This document shows, in pieces, positions 7,894-12,879 of a stretch of 16,323 bases of DNA. Source of the stretch: an uncultured Gemmobacter sp. (lineage in GTDB: Bacteria > Pseudomonadota > Alphaproteobacteria > Rhodobacterales > Rhodobacteraceae). Location of the stretch: assembly GCA_937983495.1 (NCBI GenBank), contig CALKAA010000362.1:1-16323 (forward strand), given 5' to 3'. The translations under genes and the position numbers were made by a program. Below the pieces are notes generated by a model. That model ran no database searches and was not told the origin of the DNA. It saw only the letters and a list, made by a program, of their open reading frames with translations. The stretch's first letter is position 1; every line of letters starts with the position of its first letter.

Positions 7894-8148
7894 TCAGTTC
7901 GAGCAGGGCATCAGCGCCACACCGGCACCGGAGGTCATATCGCCGGTCTCGATGTTGGAGCAGGGCATCAGGTCAGCGGCCACGCCCGTTTCGATGTTGG
8001 AGCAGGGCATCATCGCGGTGGCCGCGCCCAGGATCATCTCGCTGCCCTCGATGTTGGAGCAGGGCATCAGATCGGCCCCGAGCCCCGCCGACATGTCGGC
8101 AACGGTGGCAGCAACGGTCTCGACGGTGAGTTTCAGGGCAGCGCTCAT
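7894..8148 (-). CDS. Small peptide with four MPCSN repeats (candidate precursor peptide)
   Basis: This 84-residue protein has a leader-like N-terminus (residues 1-26, MSAALKLTVETVAATV and on). Four near-identical modules each contain MPCSN, at residues 28-32, 47-51, 61-65 and 80-84; the last one ends at the stop codon. The repeats extend to LMPCSNIETG in part. Each module has one cysteine (30, 49, 63, 82), and there are no others. There is no membrane segment or typical Sec signal. The ATG at 8148 has GGAGA seven bases upstream; an in-frame GTG at 8184 lacks one. Repeated short cores after an unrepeated leader are typical of ribosomally made, modified peptides, but no known modifying enzyme is next to it. 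Alternatives are a repeat-type metal- or redox-binding small protein. I do not recognise the family. Confidence 0.72.
   Translation of the reverse strand: MSAALKLTVETVAATVADMSAGLGADLMPCSNIEGSEMILGAATAMMPCSNIETGVAADLMPCSNIETGDMTSGAGVALMPCSN
7897..8067 (-). repeat. Imperfect repeats encoding MPCSN modules
   Basis: Four copies of a 15-base unit encode MPCSN (7897-7911, 7954-7968, 7996-8010, 8053-8067). Three of the copies share a longer identical stretch of about 22 bases that also covers the following Ile-Glu. Start-to-start distances are 57, 42 and 57 bases, all multiples of three, so the array preserves the reading frame. Distances of this kind suggest growth by in-frame duplication. Confidence 0.85.
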
Positions 8149-8221
8149 GATTGGTTCTCCATGGTTGAGCTGGTTTGCCCTCACACGGTTGCGCTCAAAA
8201 CGTGATTAATCAAATGATTTT

Positions 8222-8230
8222 ACATCCACA
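8222..8230 (+). promoter_or_regulatory. DnaA-box-like site 1
   Basis: ACATCCACA differs from TTATCCACA at two positions. It is the weakest of the four and lies directly after an AT-rich palindromic stretch. Confidence 0.3.
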
Positions 8231-8244
8231 GGTTGCAAGGTGCA

Positions 8245-8253
8245 TTGTCCACA
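8245..8253 (+). promoter_or_regulatory. DnaA box 2
   Basis: TTGTCCACA differs from the consensus TTATCCACA at one position. It has the same orientation as the other three boxes. Confidence 0.5.
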
Positions 8254-8308
8254 TATCGCGTATCAGCTAAGGCACGGCGCTTGTTAACCTAAACGCGTAT
8301 TTCGGCCA

Positions 8309-8317
8309 TTATCCACA
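8309..8317 (+). promoter_or_regulatory. DnaA box 3 (perfect consensus)
   Basis: TTATCCACA is an exact match to the strong DnaA box. Confidence 0.65.
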
Positions 8318-8334
8318 ATCAAGGGGCGCAAGAC

Positions 8335-8343
8335 TTGTCCACA
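8335..8343 (+). promoter_or_regulatory. DnaA box 4
   Basis: TTGTCCACA has one mismatch to consensus and lies 26 bases after the perfect box, in the same orientation. Confidence 0.5.
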
Positions 8344-8373
8344 TCCGGCATCACGATCATTGATTCGCAAGTC

Positions 8374-8388
8374 TTAACAAAGCGTTAA
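8374..8388. promoter_or_regulatory. Perfect CtrA box next to DnaA boxes
   Basis: TTAA, seven bases (CAAAGCG), TTAA is a full CtrA consensus. It lies 31 bases after the last DnaA box and about 100 bases upstream of the xthA start. It may block initiation at a neighbouring origin or control xthA. Confidence 0.6.
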
Positions 8389-8488
8389 TTTTCTGGCCTG
8401 GCGCTTTGGCTCCGGCCCCTTGTCATGACCCGGTTCGCGGGCGATAGAGGTGCAAGGGCGGCGCGGGGCGGCCCGAAAGGACCGGGCC

Positions 8489-9298
8489 ATGAAACTTGCG
8501 ACCTTCAATATCAATGGCATCAAAGCCCGGATCGAGGCCTTGCCGCGGTGGCTGGAAGCTGCGCGCCCCGATGTCGTAACGCTGCAAGAGATCAAATCGG
8601 TCGATGAGGCCTTTCCCCGCAGCCTGTTCGAGGATCTGGGCTGGCAGGTCGAGACGCATGGGCAGAAAGGCTTCAACGGGGTGGCGATTCTGTCTCGGCT
8701 GCCACTGGAGGACGTGACGCGGGGCTTGCCGGGCGACGCGACCGACGAGCAAGCCCGTTGGATCGAAGCGACGGTCATCGGAGCGCGCCGCGCGGTGCGG
8801 CTGTGCGGCCTTTACCTGCCAAATGGCAACCCGGTCGAACTTGACGCTGAAGGCCGGCCGCTGCGGACGGGTAAATACGGCTATAAACTGGACTGGATGG
8901 CCCGAATGGAGGCCCGCGCCCGCGCGTTGCTCACATTGGAGGAGCCGGTGGTCATGGCAGGAGATTACAATATCATCCCGCAGGACGAGGATGCCGCCCG
9001 TCCGGAGGCGTGGCGCGGTGATGCCCTCGCCCTGCCCGAAAGCCGTGCCGCTTTTCGCCGGATGCTGAATCTCGGCTACACCGAGGCCTTCCGCGCGCGG
9101 GTGCATGGGCCGGGCCACTATTCCTTCTGGGATTATCAGGCGGGGGCATGGGAAAAGAACAATGGCATCCGCATTGACCATCTGCTTTTGAGCCCGCAAG
9201 CGGCAGACCTGCTGCGCGATGTGAAGATCGACAAGTCTGCAAGGGCTGAGGAAAAGCCCTCGGATCATGTACCGGTCTGGATCGAACTCGACGCGTGA
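8489..9298 (+). CDS. xthA: Exodeoxyribonuclease III
   Basis: This 269-residue protein belongs to the exonuclease III/AP endonuclease family, which cuts DNA at abasic sites and removes 3' blocks in base excision repair. Active-site residues of the family are all present: Asn7 (FNINGIKAR), Glu34 (LQEIKS), Tyr109 (GLYLPNGNP), Asp159 and Asn161 (AGDYNIIP), Asp230 (RIDHLLLS), and Asp259-His260 (PSDHVPVW). The length is normal. The ATG at 8489 has AAAGGA seven bases upstream; an in-frame start at 8450 lacks this and adds a tail the family does not have. The gene is transcribed away from the DnaA/CtrA region and converges with the FAD monooxygenase, with a two-way terminator between them. Confidence 0.96.
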   Translation: MKLATFNINGIKARIEALPRWLEAARPDVVTLQEIKSVDEAFPRSLFEDLGWQVETHGQKGFNGVAILSRLPLEDVTRGLPGDATDEQARWIEATVIGARRAVRLCGLYLPNGNPVELDAEGRPLRTGKYGYKLDWMARMEARARALLTLEEPVVMAGDYNIIPQDEDAARPEAWRGDALALPESRAAFRRMLNLGYTEAFRARVHGPGHYSFWDYQAGAWEKNNGIRIDHLLLSPQAADLLRDVKIDKSARAEEKPSDHVPVWIELDA

Positions 9299-9308
9299 GG
9301 CCGGGCGA

Positions 9309-9329
9309 CGATTTTTCGACGAAAAATCG
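9309..9329. terminator. Two-way terminator between xthA and the FAD monooxygenase
   Basis: CGATTTTTCG and its exact complement CGAAAAATCG are separated by one base. This gives a hairpin with a T-run on either strand between two convergent genes, fitting a shared intrinsic terminator. Confidence 0.65.
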
Positions 9330-9331
9330 AA

Positions 9332-10516
9332 TCAGCGCGTCACGTCCAGACCATGCACCCACTGGAAGCGTTGCAGTGCAAGGCCGGGTGCAATCAGGCC
9401 TGCCGTCCGCAACGCCAGATGCCCGATCCCACGTTTGAAGCCCGACAGATGATAGGCGCGGGCATTGGCATTTGCGGCTGCCACGATCCGGGTGCAGCGC
9501 GGTGCCCGGGCGGCTTGATACGCGTCCAGCGCGGCTTGCCCCGGCCCGAACCGATCCAGTGTTTCGGCCAGCACCCAGGCATCTTCCAGCGCCATATTGG
9601 CCCCCTGTGCCAGAAAAGGCAGCGTTGGATGGGCCGCATCGCCCAGTATGGCTGCCATGCCCTGTGGCAGCACCCTGCCCCAGCTTTGCGCCACCGGGTG
9701 ACGAAACAGGCCCCAAAGCCAGACCTGCTCCACCTGTTCAAGCCATCCCTGCACCCGCGGCCCAAAGCCCTCAAAGGCCAGCCGCAGCGCCAGCGGGTCG
9801 TCAGGCAGGTTCCACCCTTCCTCGACCCAGTGCGCGCGCTCTTCCACCGCCACGATGTTGCGCAATTGCCCGCCACGCAGCGGATAGCTGACCAGATGCC
9901 GTCCCGCCTCCATATGCACCTCGGCCACAGGCACAGCGCCTGGTTCGCAAGGGATCACCGCGCGCCATGCCGCCTGCCCGGTGAAGTGCGGGGCACCGCC
10001 GCCATTCAGCGCGCTGCACAGCTTCGAGTGCAATCCATCCGCCCCGATCAGCACCGCAGGCTCCATGCCCGCCCCCTGCGCCGTGCGCAAACGCGGGCAT
10101 GCGCCAGACAGATCGACCGTTTCAATGCGCTGCAACAGCCTGATCTGCGCCCCGGCTTGCCGTGCCCCTTCGGCCAGAAGGTCAATCAGATCCGCGCGAT
10201 GGGTCAGGTGCCAACCGGGGGAGGCCTTGGGCCGGGCCAGATCCATGCGCAGCACAAGACTGTCATCGCGGCCATCACGCAGCTCAACCGCACTCGCGCG
10301 GGTGGTCGCGGCCTCCAGAGCATCTCCAAGCCCAAGGGCACGCAAGACAACCGCCCCGTTGGGCGTGATCTGCAAGCCCGCCCCGACTTCGCGGATCGCT
10401 TCGGCCTGTTCCAGCACGGTGACCTCGGCTCCGCGCAGGGCCAAGGCGCGGGCAAGTGCCAGCCCTGCCACTCCAGCCCCCAGAACCATGACTGCCTGCC
10501 CTGCCAACCTGCCCAT
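9332..10516 (-). CDS. FAD-dependent aromatic-ring-type monooxygenase
   Basis: This 394-residue protein belongs to the class A flavoprotein monooxygenases (salicylate hydroxylase/UbiH-like superfamily). The FAD dinucleotide-binding motif GAGVAG is at residues 13-18, in MVLGAGVAGLALARALALRG. The DG motif is at 160-161 (LIGADGLHSKL). The second FAD motif GDAAHP is at 292-297, followed by LAQGANMALEDAWVLA. Such enzymes use NAD(P)H and O2 to hydroxylate aromatic compounds; the substrate is not evident. The frame is open up to 10627, but that would run through the dksA terminator. The ATG at 10516 has GGGGG five bases upstream, and an adjacent ATG at 10519 is possible. It lies downstream of dksA but is separated from it by a good terminator, so it likely has its own promoter. 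Confidence 0.88.
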   Translation of the reverse strand: MGRLAGQAVMVLGAGVAGLALARALALRGAEVTVLEQAEAIREVGAGLQITPNGAVVLRALGLGDALEAATTRASAVELRDGRDDSLVLRMDLARPKASPGWHLTHRADLIDLLAEGARQAGAQIRLLQRIETVDLSGACPRLRTAQGAGMEPAVLIGADGLHSKLCSALNGGGAPHFTGQAAWRAVIPCEPGAVPVAEVHMEAGRHLVSYPLRGGQLRNIVAVEERAHWVEEGWNLPDDPLALRLAFEGFGPRVQGWLEQVEQVWLWGLFRHPVAQSWGRVLPQGMAAILGDAAHPTLPFLAQGANMALEDAWVLAETLDRFGPGQAALDAYQAARAPRCTRIVAAANANARAYHLSGFKRGIGHLALRTAGLIAPGLALQRFQWVHGLDVTR

Positions 10517-10532
10517 CATCGCCCCCAAGACA

Positions 10533-10560
10533 AAAGCCGGGCACACCATGGCCCGGCTTT
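10533..10560 (-). terminator. Intrinsic terminator of dksA
   Basis: A perfect 10-bp stem (AAAGCCGGGC / GCCCGGCTTT) has an eight-base loop. On the minus strand the stem ends in CTTTT followed by GTCTT. It begins 63 bases after the dksA stop codon and precedes the FAD monooxygenase start. Confidence 0.75.
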
Positions 10561-10623
10561 GCTCGTCGCATGTCTGGCATGAGGGCCGCAAGGCCAAGTG
10601 CTTGCGGCACCCGGTCGCGTGCC

Positions 10624-11046
10624 TCAATCGTCGCGATGCACTTTCTCACGACGCTCATGGCGCTCCTGCGCCTCCAGCGTCATGGTGGCGATCGGGCGCG
10701 CATCGAGGCGCTTGAGGCTGATCGGCTCGCCGGTCACCTCGCAATAGCCGTATTCGCCATTTTCAATGCGGCGGATGGCGGCATCAATCTTGCCAATCAG
10801 CTTGCGCTGCCGATCACGCGTGCGCAGTTCCAGCGCGCGGTCGGTTTCCTCGCTGGCACGGTCTGCCAGATCGGGCACATTGCGGGCGCTGTCGGTCAGA
10901 TTGTCGAGCGTCTCGGCGCTTTGGTCGAGCAACTCCTGTTTCCAGACCAGCAGCTTGCGGCGGAAATATTCCAGCTGCCGTTCATTCATGAACGGTTCGG
11001 TTTCCGCGGGGCGGTAATCATCGGGAAGAAAAACTTCGGCCTTCAT
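10624..11046 (-). CDS. dksA: RNA polymerase-binding transcription factor DksA (single-cysteine type)
   Basis: This 140-residue DksA binds the secondary channel of RNA polymerase and, with ppGpp, adjusts transcription of rRNA and biosynthetic genes. The coiled-coil tip carries the needed Asp62-Arg63-Ala64 (NVPDLADRASEE), matching Asp74 and Ala76 of E. coli. The ELRTRDRQRKLIGKI segment is typical. The zinc finger is degenerate: only Cys102 (YGYCEVTGE) remains of the four cysteines, the others being replaced near Thr105, Thr123 and Ala126. A one-cysteine DksA is known in Rhodobacter sphaeroides and still works there, so this is a lineage trait rather than damage. The ATG at 11046 has GGAG seven bases upstream. 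The gene is divergent from moxR and ends at a strong terminator. Confidence 0.95.
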   Translation of the reverse strand: MKAEVFLPDDYRPAETEPFMNERQLEYFRRKLLVWKQELLDQSAETLDNLTDSARNVPDLADRASEETDRALELRTRDRQRKLIGKIDAAIRRIENGEYGYCEVTGEPISLKRLDARPIATMTLEAQERHERREKVHRDD

Positions 11047-11119
11047 CGCAGCACTCCAAATCGTGCGGGGCGCGCGGGCGGGCCAACCTGATGCCGACCG
11101 CCGCGTCAGGTGCCGCCCT

Positions 11120-11146
11120 CCTATAGGGTTTGCGCCAGCTTGTCAC
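11120..11146 (-). promoter_or_regulatory. Candidate dksA promoter in the dksA-moxR gap
   Basis: On the minus strand GTGACA (11146-11141) and TATAGG (11125-11120) are 15 bases apart, shorter than usual, and about 75 bases upstream of dksA. Just outside lies the inverted repeat TAGGCG-TTGT-CGCCTA (11147-11162), a possible operator for either divergent gene. No CtrA or DnaA box was seen in this 193-base gap. Confidence 0.25.
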
Positions 11147-11239
11147 TAGGCGTTGTCGCCTATCTTGCTTCGGATACATTGCGCCGATTTCGTGGTGCGA
11201 CTAGGTTGAAGCCACCACAGATTGCGAAAGGCCCGGCCC

Positions 11240-12079
11240 ATGCGTTTCACCTCGACCTCCAGGTATATTGCCTCTGACGATCTGGCCGTCGCGGTGAATG
11301 CGGCGGTGACGCTGCAACGGCCGTTGCTGGTGAAGGGCGAGCCGGGCACCGGCAAGACCGAGCTGGCGCGGCAGGTGGCGGCAAGCCTGGGTCTGCCGAT
11401 GCTGGAATGGAATGTGAAATCCACCACAAAGGCGCAGCAGGGCCTTTATGAATACGATGCGGTGAGCCGTCTGCGTGACAGCCAGCTGGGCGAGGCCCGC
11501 GTGCATGAAGTGCGCAATTATATCCGCAAGGGCAAGCTGTGGCAGGCTTTCGAGGCCGACGGGCGCGTGGTTCTGCTGATCGACGAGATCGACAAGGCCG
11601 ATATCGAGTTCCCCAATGACCTGTTGCAGGAGCTGGACCGGATGGAGTTCCACGTCTACGAGACGGGCGAGACCATCCGGGCGCGGCACCGCCCCATCGT
11701 CATCATCACCTCGAACAATGAGAAAGAGCTGCCGGACGCCTTTTTGCGCCGTTGCTTCTTCCATTACATCCGCTTCCCCGATGCCGAGACGCTGCGCGCC
11801 ATTGTCGAGGTGCATTTCCCCGGCATCAAGGAGGGTTTGCTGGCGGCGGCGCTGACGCAGTTCTTTGAAATCCGCGAGACGCCGGGGCTGAAGAAGAAGC
11901 CCTCCACCTCTGAGGTGCTGGATTGGCTCAAGCTGTTGTTGGCCGAGGATCTGGGGCCGGACGATTTGAAGCGCGACGGTCGCAGCTTGTTGCCGCGGCT
12001 GCATGGGGCCTTGCTCAAGAATGAACAGGATGTTCACCTTTTTGAACGGCTGGCCTTCATGGCGCGCGGGCGTGGTTGA
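11240..12079 (+). CDS. MoxR-family AAA+ ATPase (CoxD-like)
   Basis: This 279-residue AAA+ protein has Walker A GEPGTGKT (33-40), Walker B VVLLIDEID (110-118), sensor 1 TSNN (157-160) and the arginine finger region FLRRC (168-172). The IDEIDKADIEFPNDLLQELD stretch is characteristic of the MoxR/CoxD group. These ATPases pair with VWA proteins to fold, activate or insert metal into target proteins. A VWA partner is encoded 2.4 kb downstream on the same strand. The ATG at 11240 has AAAGG eight bases upstream; an in-frame start at 11222 has no site. The ATPase is likely functional because all catalytic motifs are intact. The client protein is not known; no CO dehydrogenase or methanol dehydrogenase genes are in view. 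Confidence 0.92.
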   Translation: MRFTSTSRYIASDDLAVAVNAAVTLQRPLLVKGEPGTGKTELARQVAASLGLPMLEWNVKSTTKAQQGLYEYDAVSRLRDSQLGEARVHEVRNYIRKGKLWQAFEADGRVVLLIDEIDKADIEFPNDLLQELDRMEFHVYETGETIRARHRPIVIITSNNEKELPDAFLRRCFFHYIRFPDAETLRAIVEVHFPGIKEGLLAAALTQFFEIRETPGLKKKPSTSEVLDWLKLLLAEDLGPDDLKRDGRSLLPRLHGALLKNEQDVHLFERLAFMARGRG

Positions 12080-12191
12080 GGGCTTGGCACGTTGCGGGGC
12101 TGCGTTCATCAGATGCCGCGATTTTGCCTCAAAGCGTAATCGTTCCTTAATCGGAAACAGGCTGTTTTGTTAACTTCGGCAGGCAAGCCTT

Positions 12192-12248
12192 TGGCAAATG
12201 TGCAGAATCATCGTTGCAGATTCTGGCTGCTCTGCCCCGCATTTGCCA
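12192..12248. ncRNA. Nested two-stem structure (candidate small RNA or 3' UTR element)
   Basis: An outer 9-bp perfect stem (TGGCAAATG 12192-12200 / CATTTGCCA 12240-12248) encloses an inner 7-bp perfect stem (CAGAATC 12203-12209 / GATTCTG 12219-12225). It begins 113 bases after the moxR stop. There is no T-run after it, so a simple terminator is less likely. Strand and function are unknown. Confidence 0.35.
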
Positions 12249-12285
12249 CGATCTCGCCACAATCCGATCACAGACGACGGATTTC

Positions 12286-12324
12286 TTGAAATATTTTGAA
12301 ATATTTAGCGAGAATTTTTAGCGA
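12286..12324. repeat. AT-rich tandem and direct repeats
   Basis: TTGAAATATT occurs twice in tandem (12286-12305). TTTAGCGA then occurs twice, 13 bases apart (12304-12311, 12317-12324). This AT-rich block lies about 70-110 bases upstream of the TTGACA at 12393 and could bind a regulator, a nucleoid protein or the polymerase alpha subunit. Confidence 0.55.
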
Positions 12325-12341
12325 AATCTGGCGCAAATCGG

Positions 12342-12359
12342 GCCAAGGCATACCTTGGC
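12342..12359. promoter_or_regulatory. Inverted repeat, possible operator
   Basis: GCCAAGG-CATA-CCTTGGC is a perfect 7-bp inverted repeat 33 bases upstream of the TTGACA element. Its position would suit an activator or repressor site. Confidence 0.35.
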
Positions 12360-12392
12360 TAGTGGTAACGGAAATGAACCGCTTTCCATAGA

Positions 12393-12419
12393 TTGACACA
12401 ATCGTGCCGCTCTTACGAC
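12393..12419 (+). promoter_or_regulatory. Candidate promoter upstream of the DUF2927 operon
   Basis: A perfect -35 hexamer TTGACA (12393-12398) is followed after 15 bases by TACGAC (12414-12419), a weak -10. Transcription from here would give a leader of about 450 bases before the lipoprotein ATG, covering the hairpin-rich block. Confidence 0.3.
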
Positions 12420-12540
12420 ATAGGCCTCACGTTCTGTGATCGGCAGATCCAGAAACGTCGACTTGGGACAGGTACGATTTGAAACACGGGCCAACACAGC
12501 TTCCGGCGAACCTGCTGCGGGTTTTGCCGAACGACCGCGA

Positions 12541-12842
12541 AGCCGCTTTTGCGGCTGACGCGGGCGGGGCTATGGCGACTGTGGTTTCAGGCACGACAGC
12601 TCAGGTTGCGATCCACCGGCCTTCGGGCCGGAACTGCGCTGCGGTCCGCCGTGGCATGCCGATGGGGGTTGGCATGTCATCCGGCATTCAGGCCAAGGCC
12701 GAACGGTCCGCGGGTGGTTTGCCCCGGCCCGTCGGAGTGGGGCGTGACGTATCTGATGCGGGGGCATCAGATGCGGCATTTCCGGCTCCGGCACCCGAAT
12801 CCCGGAAGGACCGGCGCGGCCAGCGTGCCGCCCGGTTCTTCC
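12541..12842 (+). ncRNA. Hairpin-rich block (candidate structured leader or small RNA)
   Basis: Successive hairpins are AGCCGC-TTTT-GCGGCT (12541-12556), CCGGCC-TTCG-GGCCGG (12616-12631, a stable UUCG tetraloop), CATGCC/GGCATG (12655-12676), GCCCC/GGGGC (12721-12743), the 9-bp ATCTGATGC-GGGG-GCATCAGAT (12751-12772), and a 16-bp imperfect stem at 12804-12842. Several are too long and perfect to expect by chance in 300 bases. Hallmark sequences of RNase P RNA and tmRNA were not found on either strand. The strand is assumed from the downstream operon. Confidence 0.35.
12804..12842 (+). terminator. Strong hairpin before the DUF2927 gene
   Basis: Left arm 12804-12820 pairs with right arm 12827-12842 over 16 pairs, with one G-T pair and one bulged C, around a six-base loop. 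It ends in TTCTTCC, not a clean T-run, 37 bases before the lipoprotein ATG. It could end an upstream RNA or act as an attenuator. Confidence 0.4.
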
Positions 12843-12879
12843 TGTCCTGCTCACTTCGCATTTCAGGGGCTGCCAACCC

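Larger units (their letters stand above)
8149..8488. other. Gene-free region with DnaA-box cluster and CtrA box (candidate replication origin or DnaA-controlled region)
   Basis: No gene is seen between the MPCSN peptide (-) and xthA (+). The stretch 8200-8390 is clearly richer in A+T than its surroundings. It has four same-direction DnaA-box-like nonamers at 8222, 8245, 8309 and 8335. A perfect CtrA box is at 8374-8388, and a GATTC (GANTC, the CcrM methylation site) at 8362-8366. A 10-bp palindrome TGATTAATCA is at 8203-8212, overlapping a near-match to an IHF site at 8208-8220. This mix resembles the Caulobacter origin. Genes to the left mostly point left, and three of the five nearest long genes to the right point right. 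No dnaA, hemE or parAB gene is visible, so the origin call is inference. It could also be a regulatory region for the two flanking genes. Confidence 0.5.
12080..12879. other. 800-base gene-free region rich in inverted repeats
   Basis: No convincing gene lies between moxR and the DUF2927 lipoprotein. The first half (12080-12480) is relatively AT-rich, with a nested stem structure, tandem and direct repeats, an inverted repeat and a possible promoter. The second half (12480-12879) is GC-rich and full of perfect hairpins. A frame open from TTG 12479 to 12919 overlaps the lipoprotein start and reads like no protein family I know. The region could hold a long structured leader or a small RNA gene. 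Confidence 0.5.

Noticed and set aside
7894..8070. CRISPR-like array
   Set aside because: Repeats are few, spaced in multiples of three and inside a coding frame; spacers are not unique sequences of even length.
7799..8209. Plus-strand open frame over the MPCSN gene with repeated Leu-Glu-Gln-Gly
   Set aside because: It is the antisense image of the repeat gene. The minus frame has the better start, a good ribosome site and a sensible leader and stop.
9353..10582. 409-codon plus-strand frame opposite the FAD monooxygenase
   Set aside because: The minus frame contains all three FAD motifs, while this one has no recognisable domain.
12147..12173. CtrA site from two TTAA half-sites after moxR
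   Set aside because: The half-sites are 19 bases apart, not seven.
12480..12850. RNase P RNA or tmRNA
   Set aside because: Conserved P4 and mature-end sequences of these RNAs were not found on either strand.
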